Position numbers and translations under genes: made by a program. A stretch of DNA of 45,655 nt from Yinghuangia elevatio (GTDB lineage: Bacteria; Actinomycetota; Actinomycetes; Streptomycetales; Streptomycetaceae). Shown here in pieces: positions 32,055 to 39,679 of the stretch; the first letter of the stretch is position 1; the number at the start of each line of letters is the position of its first letter. The notes below the pieces were generated by a model that saw nothing but the letters and a program-made list of their open reading frames with translations, was not told the DNA's origin and ran no database searches. The DNA lies in NCBI RefSeq assembly GCF_040649515.1, contig NZ_JBEZFP010000073.1:1-45655 (forward strand), given 5' to 3'.

Positions 32055-32806
32055 GGGACGTCGACGACCGGCGGCTGGCCGCGGAACTGGACACGGCGGC
32101 GGAGGACGCGCCGGAACTGTTCTTGGACCCTGACCGGCTCCTGGGTGCCGCCGACCGCCGCCGGAGGCGACGCTCCGCGTTCACGGTCGGCCTGTCGGCA
32201 GCTGTTGTGGCGGCGGCGGTCGTCCTCGCCGGACTTCTGGGCGGCAGGACGGGCGACCGGGTGCCGGACACGGCCGCGTCAACCACCGTTCCCGGGTTGG
32301 CTTCGAGCACCGCTCCGGCGTTTGCGTCGGCGCCCGCCCCTGCGCTTGGGCGCCTCGGCGAGGGTGACCTGTCGCTCATGTCGAGCACCGCGGGAGACGT
32401 CGGGCTCGGGCCGTTTGCCGGCGTCTTCACCAACCTGCGTACCGACGACTGCCGTTGCTCGGTGACCGTGTTCCTTACCGACCTGGGGCAGAAGGACGCC
32501 TTCCTCGCCGCCATGACGGCGCGCGAACCGCGGATCGACGCGTCCCATGTGCTGTTCAAGCAGGGCGTCATGCTCCGACAGGAGTGTCGTGACTTGGTCA
32601 CCGCGATGTCGAACGACCTGATGGCCCGTGGCGGCCTGCCGTTCCAGGTGTACAGCGCGTCCGCCACGATCGAGTGCTCGACCGTCGAGGTGGGGGTCAG
32701 CGACGTGCGGGCCGCGCAGGCGTACTTCGACGACCCCGCCAACGGGATCCGCCGGGAAGGCGTGACCTTCACCGCAGTGCAGGGCGCGCCGGTGCAGCCC
32801 TACTGA
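32051..32806 (+). CDS. membrane protein, probable sigma-factor partner
   Basis: A 251-residue protein with a short acidic cytoplasmic N-terminus, an Arg-rich stop (DRRRRRRSAF), one membrane helix (TVGLSAAVVAAAVVLAGLLGG), a Ser/Ala/Pro linker and an extracytoplasmic domain of about 160 residues with four cysteines (TDDCRCSV, RQECRDL, TIECSTV). No zinc-finger anti-sigma motif is seen in the N-terminus. The coupled overlap with the sigma gene suggests an anti-sigma or sensor role. That role is inferred from position only. Confidence 0.75.
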   Translation: MRDVDDRRLAAELDTAAEDAPELFLDPDRLLGAADRRRRRRSAFTVGLSAAVVAAAVVLAGLLGGRTGDRVPDTAASTTVPGLASSTAPAFASAPAPALGRLGEGDLSLMSSTAGDVGLGPFAGVFTNLRTDDCRCSVTVFLTDLGQKDAFLAAMTAREPRIDASHVLFKQGVMLRQECRDLVTAMSNDLMARGGLPFQVYSASATIECSTVEVGVSDVRAAQAYFDDPANGIRREGVTFTAVQGAPVQPY

Positions 32807-32830
32807 ACGAGCGCGACGGCAACCGGCACA

Positions 32831-32853
32831 GGCCCGAATCTCGAGTCCGGGCC
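32831..32853 (+). terminator. weak hairpin after sigma/partner operon
   Basis: GGCCCG (32831-32836) pairs with CGGGCC (32848-32853) around an 11-base loop, 25 bases after the stop. Modest stability. Confidence 0.45.
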
Positions 32854-32997
32854 CGTACGCGCGGGTGGTCGCGGCCGCGTGGGGAGGCGTGCCGGGGCGG
32901 TGGGCGTGTGGCCCTGTCCGCCCCGGCGCTTCCCCTTCCCCCCGGTCTCGTTTCCCCCGGTCTCGTCCCCCGTTCCCCCGCCCCCGCGAGCTGCGGC

Positions 32998-33381
32998 TCA
33001 GACCTCCAAGTCGTTCTCGATGGAGCGCAGTTGGTGGCGTGCCATCGCGAGGTTCGCGCGGTTCTTGTCGAGCGCGAGGTAGAGGAACAGCCCGACCTTG
33101 CCGCGGCCCTTGAGAAGGCGGATCAGGTGGTACTGGGTGCCGAGGGTGATCAGGATGTCCTCGATCTCGTCCTTCAGGCCCAGCATTTCCATGGTCCTGG
33201 CCTTGGCCCGTACGACGTCGGTGTTGCCGGCCGCGGCGACCGACAGGTCGAGGTCCTTGCCGCCGCCCAGCGTGCCCAGTGCCATGCCGCTGTTGTAGTC
33301 GACGAGGGCGACGCCGATGGTGCCCTCGATCGTGGTCATCGCTTCCTTGAGTGCGCTTTCGGTGTTCGCGTTCGCAGCCAT
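32998..33381 (-). CDS. roadblock/LC7-domain protein
   Basis: A 127-residue protein that is almost entirely one roadblock/LC7 (MglB-like) domain (ALKEAMTTIEGTIGVALVDYNSGMALGTLGG, then VAAAGNTDVVRAK, EDILITLGTQYHLIRLL). Such proteins usually regulate a small Ras-like GTPase. It is the last of four genes on this strand. GGAGAGGG lies upstream of the ATG. The repeated pattern DIL-T-YH-LR with the first gene of the operon indicates that these two are closer to each other than to the middle copy. Confidence 0.82.
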   Translation of the reverse strand: MAANANTESALKEAMTTIEGTIGVALVDYNSGMALGTLGGGKDLDLSVAAAGNTDVVRAKARTMEMLGLKDEIEDILITLGTQYHLIRLLKGRGKVGLFLYLALDKNRANLAMARHQLRSIENDLEV

Positions 33382-33488
33382 CGTGTTCGGCTTCCCTCTC
33401 CTGGACGGTGTCGATCGTGGTGTCGTCATGTGTGGTGGCTCCTGGTTTTGCCGGTACCGCCGTCTCGGGCGGGGCCGCGGCGGGGGAG

Positions 33489-33932
33489 TCATCCGCCGGG
33501 TTCCCGGGCGGCCCACGCCTCCGCGACGAGTTCGGCGATCCGGGCTCCGGAGATCCGGGATTCGAGGTGCAGGCGGCCCACGTTGGTACGCGGCTCCGCC
33601 AGCACGGTCAGCACCGCGGACGGACCCGCCGCGTACGTCGCGACGTAGCCGTCCTCGCCGCGCACCAGCAGTTCGCGGAAACCGCCGCGCCCGGTGGCGT
33701 CGGCCAGACGGATCGCCACCGCCAGCGACGCCGCGGTGAGCGCGGCGACCCCCTCCGCCTCGGGGCCCGCCGCGTCCTGGGCGATGACGAACCCGTCCGT
33801 GCTGGCTGCCACCGCCCCGGTCACCTGGGGCAGTCGGGCGCGCAACCGCCGGATCTCTTCGAGGACTTCGGCTTCCGCCGCCGGCACTTTCGTCTTCCTC
33901 CTCCCGGCGCGCTGCCACAGCGCGCGCCTCAT
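33489..33932 (-). CDS. roadblock/LC7-like protein
   Basis: A 147-residue protein with a basic N-terminus (MRRALWQRAGRRKTK), a helix rich in Glu and Arg, and a roadblock/LC7 domain (LPQVTGAVAASTDGFVIAQDAAGPEAEGVAALTAASLAVAIRLA, then ELLVRGEDGYVATYAAG and AVLTVLAEPRTNVGRLHLE). This is closer to the actinobacterial GTPase-activating-like roadblock proteins found beside DUF742 in conservons. It follows the PATAN-like gene by 22 bases in the same operon. Confidence 0.78.
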   Translation of the reverse strand: MRRALWQRAGRRKTKVPAAEAEVLEEIRRLRARLPQVTGAVAASTDGFVIAQDAAGPEAEGVAALTAASLAVAIRLADATGRGGFRELLVRGEDGYVATYAAGPSAVLTVLAEPRTNVGRLHLESRISGARIAELVAEAWAAREPGG

Positions 33933-33954
33933 GACGGTGTGGTGGGGGCCGAGT

Positions 33955-34773
33955 TCACAGTCGGGCCTCCAGCGCGTCGCGGAGCCTGCGCAGCAGCTCG
34001 ACGTCCGGTTCCCGGGCCGCGGCGGCGTGGTCGAGCCAGGACGGCGGGACGCAGGCCTCGACCGACGGCTCGGGACGCGGCGGATCCACCAGTCCGGCGG
34101 CCGCCAGCCGCCGTACGTCGACCAGCACGTGGAACGCGGGACGGCCCAGCAGGCGGGCGATGGCGCACGGGGTGCGTACGCCGTCGGCCAGGTCCAGCAG
34201 GGCCTGTTGACGGCGCGTCACATGCCGGGTGGCCCGGTGCGGCGTCACCGGCGCGGTGTCGAGCCGCGGGTCGGGGCACACGTCGTCGAGCAGTTGGCGC
34301 CGCCGCCGCGACTCCCGTTCCACCACGCGCGCGGGCACCGGCCGTATCGGGCCCAGCCAGTGCGACGCGCCGGGCCGGAACCGCACCGGCCCCGAGTCCG
34401 GCGCGAGCGCGAAGTACGCCGCGTCGAACAGCGCGCCGAGGTGGCAGATCTCCAACTCGCCCTCCGCGAGCCGCCCTTGGTCGACCAGGTAGCGGCCGAC
34501 CCGGTGGTGGCTCCCGGCATGGTCCATCGCGTCCCGCCAGGCGCCCTCCGACAGGCGCCCGGTGGCGGCGAGCAGTACGTCGAGCGTCGGCGCCTCGGGG
34601 CTCTCCGCGTGCACCACGTCGCCGTCCAGCAGATAGACCGCCCCGGAGCCGCCGAAGAGCACCCCGGTCGCGTGCTGCTCCGCCAGGTGCGCGAGAGCGC
34701 CCTCGCGGGGCAGCGTCGCCGAACCGCCGCCACCGAGCGTCGATCCAACCGCCGATCCGACCGCAACTGTCAT
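33955..34773 (-). CDS. PATAN/DUF4388-like protein with C-terminal winged helix
   Basis: A 272-residue protein. Residues of about 20-150 resemble the PATAN (DUF4388) domain, with HATGVLFGGSGAVYLLDGDVVHAESP and a later GRYLVDQGRLAEGELEICHLGALFDAAYF. Residues of about 190-235 form a helix-turn-helix-like segment (QQALLDLADGVRTPCAIARLLGRPAFHVLVDVRRLAAAGLV). PATAN domains occur in two-component and Ras-like GTPase systems in bacteria. ATG overlaps the stop of the upstream roadblock gene by ATGA, so the two products are likely made together and may form a complex. Domain calls are from motif memory. Confidence 0.65.
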   Translation of the reverse strand: MTVAVGSAVGSTLGGGGSATLPREGALAHLAEQHATGVLFGGSGAVYLLDGDVVHAESPEAPTLDVLLAATGRLSEGAWRDAMDHAGSHHRVGRYLVDQGRLAEGELEICHLGALFDAAYFALAPDSGPVRFRPGASHWLGPIRPVPARVVERESRRRRQLLDDVCPDPRLDTAPVTPHRATRHVTRRQQALLDLADGVRTPCAIARLLGRPAFHVLVDVRRLAAAGLVDPPRPEPSVEACVPPSWLDHAAAAREPDVELLRRLRDALEARL

Positions 34774-35165
34774 GACAGGGCCAGCCGTTCCGCGAGGTCC
34801 TGGAGGCGCAGCCGGGACAACGCGAGGTTCGCCGTCGACCGGTCGAGCCACAGGTGCACGAACACGCTGCTGTCGAACTGCGTCTCGACGAACCGCAGCA
34901 GGTGGAACCCGGTACGCGTGGTGACGATGATGTCCTCCACCGGCGTTTCCGCCGTGATGTACCGCGCCTCCGGCGTCGAGAACGCCGCGTACTCCGCGGC
35001 CAGCCGCGCCAGCTCGGCGGTCTCCGCGGCCGTCGCCTCGTGGTCCCCATTGGGCGACTGGCCCACCGTGCCCAGCGCGAGCCCGCTCACCCACTCCACC
35101 ACCGAGGCGCCGAGGGCACCGGGCAACTCCATCGCCTCATGCAGGCATTCGTCGATCCCTGGCAC
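34770..35165 (-). CDS. roadblock/LC7-domain protein, first gene of operon
   Basis: A 131-residue roadblock/LC7 protein (MELPGALGASVVEWVSGLALGTVG, VEDIIVTTRTGFHLLRFVE, VFVHLWLDRSTANLALSRLRLQDL). It matches the 32998 product segment by segment. It opens a four-gene operon with no GTPase, kinase or DUF742 gene, unlike Streptomyces conservons. The two close copies may have arisen by duplication and could form heterodimers. Confidence 0.8.
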   Translation of the reverse strand: MPGIDECLHEAMELPGALGASVVEWVSGLALGTVGQSPNGDHEATAAETAELARLAAEYAAFSTPEARYITAETPVEDIIVTTRTGFHLLRFVETQFDSSVFVHLWLDRSTANLALSRLRLQDLAERLALS

Positions 35166-35548
35166 GCCGGGCTCCCCTTCCTGCGTGACAACAGTGGCCG
35201 TGACGCTACGCAGAGTCCCCGCGCGAACGAGTGAATTCCTCCATAACCCAGCGGCCCCCCACCCCCGGCGAGGTACAGTTCCCGGTTCGTCGGAGTACGG
35301 CAGCGCGGCGACGCGACGACCGCGAGGCCGACGACGCCGCCCGTCGCGGCAGCCCGGCCACGCCTCCTTCGGCCGACGCCCTATCCCCCGAACGCGGCGA
35401 CCGCGAGCAGGCTCGCCCGCCGTTGACGGGCCCTAACGTGCGCCCACTTGCCGACGCGGCCAGGTTCCATGCCCACGCGAAACGGATGATCAATGACCTT
35501 GATCATCCGCGCCCGTAATGTGGCGCAAAAGGATGTCTGGGAGGGCCG
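35166..35548. other. divergent intergenic region with perfect 11-bp palindrome
   Basis: No gene is apparent in this 383-base gap between the roadblock operon and the plus-strand gene at 35549. It contains a perfect inverted repeat CGGATGATCAA (35483-35493) and TTGATCATCCG (35499-35509) around TGACC, 40 bases upstream of the plus-strand ATG. The position suits an operator or a leader hairpin. A TAATGT just downstream could be a -10. Confidence 0.65.
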
Positions 35549-36463
35549 ATGGCCGAGAGTGAGGGGTCGCGCAGGTCCGTCAAGGACTGGGCCGTCGACA
35601 CCCTGCTCTCGGGTGCCCGCCTCGCGGGGCGGGTGTTCCGCCGCAATGCACAGGCGCTCTCCCAGGGCGAGACGCTCGCCCGCGAGGCTTTCGGCGGGGC
35701 ACCCAAGCCCGAGCAGGTCGTCATTCCGGCCGCGTCGCGTGACATGGCCAAGCCCACCGAGGCTGCGCCGCCGGCCCCCCGCCGCCGGACCATGGCCGAG
35801 CGCTGGCAGGACCGACGTACCGAGACGGTGCAGGCGGAACGGGACGACCAGGCCCGCGAGCTGTGGCACGGGCTCGCGGAGTCGCAGCGCCAGACCGCGG
35901 AGGACAGGCGCCACAACCTGGCCCAGGACTGGGCCCGGCGATGGGAGTTCAAGCGGGGGATGCTGGACGCCCGCGCGCAGAACGAGGCGCGTACCCCGGC
36001 CCTGCGCGAGACCGGCACGGTCATGGCCACGGTGCGTGCCCGGGCCACGGGCGTTCGGCGCTTCTTCACCAGGGCGCGTCCCGTCGACGTGGTCGTCCCG
36101 GCGGCCGGCCCCGTCGACAAGGGCCCCGACCGGTCCTCACCGACCGCGGCCGCCAAGCTCACGGCCGAAGCCGGGGGCGTCACCAACCCGGCCCCAGCAC
36201 CCGCACAGGACTCCGAGGTCGAGGCCGTGTTGGCGGTGGCGGGAAAGGGACTCGACAAGGGCCCCTCCTGGCACGGCGTGAAGGCCGCCGCCGAACAGAG
36301 CACGAACCCCTGGGTCGAAGCGGGCCGATCCGCGTCCGCCGACCGGCAGTCCGGGCAGCCGCACCAACTCCCCGCGGGCGCCTCGGCCTCCCAGCACCCT
36401 CCCGAACTCCCGCCGGCCCCGCAGCCGTCGATGTCCCTGGAAAAGTCCTCAGAACTCTTCTAG
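35549..36463 (+). CDS. hypothetical protein, charged and disordered
   Basis: A 304-residue protein I do not recognise. The central part (about residues 80-150) is highly charged and helical with many Arg, Glu and Gln (MAERWQDRRTETVQAERDDQ, then RRHNLAQDWARRWEFKRGML) and could be a coiled coil. The last 130 residues are Pro/Ala/Ser-rich and probably disordered. No membrane segment or signal peptide. ATG with GGGAGGG upstream. The 11-bp palindrome at 35483 probably governs it. Confidence 0.65.
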   Translation: MAESEGSRRSVKDWAVDTLLSGARLAGRVFRRNAQALSQGETLAREAFGGAPKPEQVVIPAASRDMAKPTEAAPPAPRRRTMAERWQDRRTETVQAERDDQARELWHGLAESQRQTAEDRRHNLAQDWARRWEFKRGMLDARAQNEARTPALRETGTVMATVRARATGVRRFFTRARPVDVVVPAAGPVDKGPDRSSPTAAAKLTAEAGGVTNPAPAPAQDSEVEAVLAVAGKGLDKGPSWHGVKAAAEQSTNPWVEAGRSASADRQSGQPHQLPAGASASQHPPELPPAPQPSMSLEKSSELF

Positions 36464-36472
36464 CACCGCGCG

Positions 36473-36498
36473 GCAGTTCGACGACGGCGCCGAACTGC
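36473..36498 (+). terminator. hairpin after 35549 gene
   Basis: GCAGTTCG (36473-36480) and CGAACTGC (36491-36498) around a ten-base loop, ten bases after the stop codon. Confidence 0.6.
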
Positions 36499-36522
36499 AA
36501 GTCCCCGTCGTCCGAAGCCGCG

Positions 36523-36918
36523 TCAATCGCCGAGTCGCGCCAGGTAGGCGGCCACCGCGTCGGCGGGGTAGTCCGGGTGGGCCGACCAGTTGCGCGCCAG
36601 GTGGACCAGGAGATCCAGGTCGGCGGTGACGTCCAGTCCCTGGGCGAAGCCGTGCCGGATCACCCGCGCTCTGCCGAGGATCAGGCCCTGCAAGGCGATC
36701 AGGGCCGTATCCACGGGAGCGGGCGGTGTGACCGGCCAGGGAAGGGCACGTACTGCGATGTGCATCTGCCCCGTGAGAAACCGGCTGAGCGCCGCGAACA
36801 CCGCGCGTTCGACGGCCCGTTCGTCCCTGGACCGGGTCGCCGCGACGCTCGTCCTCGTCGGGACTTCCGCAGAGACCGCCGGGTAATCGGGAGTCGTCGC
36901 AGAGGTGGTGACACGCAC
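36523..36918 (-). CDS. hypothetical protein
   Basis: A 131-residue frame if started at GTG 36918; the open frame extends to 37101 but the upstream part has poor protein character and overlaps a plus-strand small gene. The C-terminal 90 residues look like a genuine helical domain (AVERAVFAALSRFLTGQMHIAVRALPWP, then IALQGLILGRARVIRHGFAQGLDV, ending PADAVAAYLARLGD). Function unknown. The start is uncertain. Confidence 0.5.
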   Translation of the reverse strand: MRVTTSATTPDYPAVSAEVPTRTSVAATRSRDERAVERAVFAALSRFLTGQMHIAVRALPWPVTPPAPVDTALIALQGLILGRARVIRHGFAQGLDVTADLDLLVHLARNWSAHPDYPADAVAAYLARLGD

Positions 36919-36959
36919 CGGGGCGTCGGTCTGAAAAGACCGCGTGAGGGAGACCTGCC

Positions 36960-37118
36960 ATGACTGATGCCGGAGCGCCTCCGCAGTCGCCGGCCAGACC
37001 CGAGGCTTTGAGGGCGGTACTGGCGCAGATTGCGCCCGACCGATTGAGTTCCTTCGACGTCGAGGGTCTGCCGAGATGGGGCTCGACCGGGGCTTGTCCA
37101 CGACGTGACCTCGCCTGA
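36960..37118 (+). pseudogene. short DUF6247-like fragment
   Basis: A 52-residue frame with a good ribosome site (GAGGGAG, eight bases upstream). PEALRAVLAQIAPDRLSSFD resembles the N-terminal helix-turn of Streptomyces DUF6247 proteins, which are normally about twice this length. After FDVEGL the similarity stops and the frame ends at TGA 37116. It looks truncated by rearrangement or frameshift. The family call is from memory and tentative. Confidence 0.4.
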
Positions 37119-37119
37119 G

Positions 37120-37151
37120 GGGCGGCCGTCCCCCGGTGGGGAGGGCCGCCC
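37120..37151 (-). terminator. hairpin terminator of fadA6
   Basis: GGGCGGCC (37120-37127) and GGCCGCCC (37144-37151) with an internally structured C- and G-rich loop, 17 bases after the thiolase stop on the minus strand. Confidence 0.65.
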
Positions 37152-37167
37152 TCTCTTGGGGCCTCGG

Positions 37168-38334
37168 TCAGCCGAGGCGTTCGATGATGGTGACGTTGGC
37201 GAGGCCGCCGCCTTCGCACATGGTCTGGAGGCCGTAGCGGCCGCCGGTGCGCTCCAGGCGGTGCAGGAGCGTGGTCATCAGGCGCGCGCCGGTGGCGCCG
37301 AGGGGGTGGCCGAGGGCGATCGCGCCGCCGTCGGGGTTGACCTTGGCGTGATCGGCCTTGATGTCCTTCATCCAGGACAGGACGACCGGGGCGAACGCCT
37401 CGTTGATCTCGACGCTGTCGATGTCGTCGATGGTCAGGCCGGTCTTGGCGAAGGCGTATTGGGTGGCCGGGATCGGTGCGGAGAGCATCTCGATCGGGGA
37501 GCCGCCGCGGACGCTGATGTGGTGGATGCGGGCGCGCGGGGTCAGGCCGTACCGCTCGAGCGCGCGCTCGGAGACGATCAGGAGGGCGGCCGAGCCGTCC
37601 GAGATCTGCGAGGCGACGGCGGCGGTCATGCTGCCGTCTTCCATGAGCACCTTGAGCTCGGCCATCTTCTCCAGGGTGGTGCCCCGGCGCGGCGGCTCGT
37701 CGGTGTCGACGAGGGTGCCGTCGACGTCGATCGGGGCGATCTCCTTGGTGAAGTGGCCGTTGTCGATCGCGTGCAGTGCGCGCTCGTGCGAGGCGAGGGC
37801 GAATTCCTCCATCTCGCGGCGCGTGATGCCCCAGCGCTTGGCGATCAGCTCCGCGCCGTAGAACTGGTCGACCGGCTCGTCGCCGTAGCGGTCGACCCAG
37901 CCCTTCGAGCCCGAGAACGGGTCGGTGAAGCCGAACTGCGCCGCCGAGGTCATGGCCGCCGAGATCGGGATCTGGTTCATGTTCTGCACGCCGCCGGCGA
38001 TGACCACGTCGTTCGTGCCCGACATGACCGCCTGCGCGGCGAAGTGGATGGCCTGCTGCGACGAGCCGCACTGGCGGTCGATCGTGACGCCCGGCACGTC
38101 CTCGGAGTAGCCGGCCGCGAGCCACGCGGTACGGGCTATGTTGCCCGCCTGCGGGCCGATGGCGTCGACGCAGCCGAGCATGACGTCCTCGACCGTGTCC
38201 GGGTCGATGCCGCTGCGCTCCACGACGGCCTTGAGGGTGTGCGCCCCCAGGTCCGCCGGGTGGACGCCCGCGAGGGAGCCCTTCTTGCGGCCGACCGGCG
38301 TACGGACCGCCTCGACGATGTATGCCTCGGGCAT
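37168..38334 (-). CDS. fadA6: acetyl-CoA acetyltransferase (thiolase), FadA6-like
   Basis: A 388-residue thiolase. The nucleophilic Cys is in DRQCGSSQQAIHF (Cys89), with NEAFAPVV, GGAIALGHPLGATGAR (His) and CEGGGLANVT (second catalytic Cys). Very close, from memory, to M. tuberculosis FadA6 (Rv3556c), including GCVDAIGPQAGNIAR, WLAAGYSEDVPGVT, GGVQNMNQIPIS and ARIHHIS. FadA6 performs thiolysis late in steroid ring C/D breakdown, next to IpdAB. The ATG at 38332-38334 has GGGAGAG upstream. Divergent from the acyl-CoA dehydrogenase pair, with an operator between them. Confidence 0.93.
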   Translation of the reverse strand: MPEAYIVEAVRTPVGRKKGSLAGVHPADLGAHTLKAVVERSGIDPDTVEDVMLGCVDAIGPQAGNIARTAWLAAGYSEDVPGVTIDRQCGSSQQAIHFAAQAVMSGTNDVVIAGGVQNMNQIPISAAMTSAAQFGFTDPFSGSKGWVDRYGDEPVDQFYGAELIAKRWGITRREMEEFALASHERALHAIDNGHFTKEIAPIDVDGTLVDTDEPPRRGTTLEKMAELKVLMEDGSMTAAVASQISDGSAALLIVSERALERYGLTPRARIHHISVRGGSPIEMLSAPIPATQYAFAKTGLTIDDIDSVEINEAFAPVVLSWMKDIKADHAKVNPDGGAIALGHPLGATGARLMTTLLHRLERTGGRYGLQTMCEGGGLANVTIIERLG

Positions 38335-38402
38335 CGGCTCTCCCAAGCTCTCCCGGAGTGATGTACCGGAGTGACGTAACGGACACCGCCTGAACGACTG
38401 AC

Positions 38403-38417
38403 CTGACGGTCCGTCAG
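38403..38417. promoter_or_regulatory. CTGAC-N5-GTCAG operator in fadA6/fadE divergent promoter
   Basis: Perfect palindrome CTGAC-GGTCC-GTCAG. Its core exactly fills the 17-base spacer between CTGACC (38398-38403) and TATGCT (38421-38426), a good promoter for the plus-strand dehydrogenase operon, so binding should exclude RNA polymerase. It also lies 70 bases upstream of fadA6. Confidence 0.8.
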
Positions 38418-38477
38418 TTATATGCTACCCGCGCCCGGCGAAACGCCGAAGACGCGAGCAGTGTGAGGAGTGTCCCG

Positions 38478-39644
38478 GTGGATCTCGAGTTCTCACCGAA
38501 GGAGCAGGAGTTCCGGCAGGAGGTCCGCTCCTGGCTGGAGGCCAACGTTCCGGCCACCCCCCTGCCTTCGATGGACACGGAGGAGGGCTTCCGGCTCCAC
38601 CAGGAGTGGGAGAAGAAGCTCTTCGACGCCCGCTGGGCGGTCGTCTCGTGGCCCCAGGAGTACGGCGGCCGCGAGGCCGGCCTCACCGAGTGGCTGATCT
38701 TCGAGGAGGAGTACTACCGCGCGGGCGCGCCCGGCCGGGTGAGCCAGAACGGCATCTTCCTCTTCGCCCCGACGGTGTTCGAGTTCGGGTCCAAGGAGCA
38801 GCAGGACCGCTACCTGCCCAAGATGGCCTCCGGCGAGGAGATCTGGGTGCAGGGCTGGTCCGAGCCCGAGGCCGGGTCCGACCTCGCCAACGTACGCTCG
38901 CGCGCCGACCGCGACGAGGAGCGCGGCGGGTGGGTGCTGAACGGGCAGAAGATCTGGAGCTCGCGCGGTACGTACGGGCACCGCCTCTTCGGGCTCTTCC
39001 GCACCGACCCGGAGTCCCGGCGGCACCACGGCCTGACCTACTTCATGGTCGACCTCGCCTCGCCCGGTGTGACGGTACGCCCGATCCCGCAGCTCGACGG
39101 CGAGCCCGGCTTCGCCGAGGTCTTCCTCGACGACGTCTTCGTCCCGGACGCCGACGTGCTCGGCGGCGCGGGCGAAGGCTGGAAGATCATGATCGCCACG
39201 ACCGGCAGCGAGCGCGGCCTCAACCTGCGCAGCCCGGGCCGCTTCCTGGCCCCCGCGAACCGCCTCCTGGACCTCTACAAGGAGCGCGGCGGCGGCGACC
39301 AGGTGCTGCGCGACGCGGCGGTGCAGGCGTGGATGGACGCGGAGGCGTACCGCCTGTTCACCTTCGGCACCGTCACCAAGCTGCTGGACGGCGGCCAGAT
39401 CGGCGCCGACTCGTCGATCAACAAGGTCTTCTGGTCCCAGATGGACGTCGAACTGCACGCCACCGCCCTGCGGCTGCTCGGCGGGTACGGCGAACTCGAC
39501 GAGGGCTCGCCCGACGCCGTCGACGGCTCGCGCTGGCTGGACGGCTTCCTCTTCGCCCTCGGCGGCCCGATCTACGCGGGCACCAACGAGATCCAGCGCA
39601 ACACGATCGCGGAACGCATCCTCGGCCTCCCTCGGGCCAAGTAG
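38478..39644 (+). CDS. acyl-CoA dehydrogenase, alpha-type subunit
   Basis: A 388-residue acyl-CoA dehydrogenase of the steroid-type FadE group (FSPKEQEFRQEVRSWLEANVP, WVQGWSEPEAGSDLANVRSRA, NGQKIWSS, ending GGPIYAGTNEIQRNTIAERILGLPR). In M. tuberculosis, FadE pairs of this kind (FadE28-29, FadE31-32/33) form alpha2beta2 enzymes. The next gene encodes the shorter partner, 35 bases downstream. GTG at 38478 has GAGGAG upstream and is the family start. Expression is through the operator-covered promoter at 38398-38426. Likely acts on a ring C/D-derived acyl-CoA. Confidence 0.9.
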   Translation: MDLEFSPKEQEFRQEVRSWLEANVPATPLPSMDTEEGFRLHQEWEKKLFDARWAVVSWPQEYGGREAGLTEWLIFEEEYYRAGAPGRVSQNGIFLFAPTVFEFGSKEQQDRYLPKMASGEEIWVQGWSEPEAGSDLANVRSRADRDEERGGWVLNGQKIWSSRGTYGHRLFGLFRTDPESRRHHGLTYFMVDLASPGVTVRPIPQLDGEPGFAEVFLDDVFVPDADVLGGAGEGWKIMIATTGSERGLNLRSPGRFLAPANRLLDLYKERGGGDQVLRDAAVQAWMDAEAYRLFTFGTVTKLLDGGQIGADSSINKVFWSQMDVELHATALRLLGGYGELDEGSPDAVDGSRWLDGFLFALGGPIYAGTNEIQRNTIAERILGLPRAK

Positions 39645-39679
39645 GCAGTCCCGGGCCAAGCGAGCAAAGGAATCTGACG

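Noticed and set aside
32998..35165. Classical Streptomyces conservon (kinase, roadblock, DUF742, GTPase)
   Set aside because: No histidine kinase, DUF742 or Ras-like GTPase gene is present in or beside the operon.
36449..38386. 645-codon minus-strand open frame
   Set aside because: Runs through fadA6 in another frame; the thiolase frame has all catalytic motifs, this one none.
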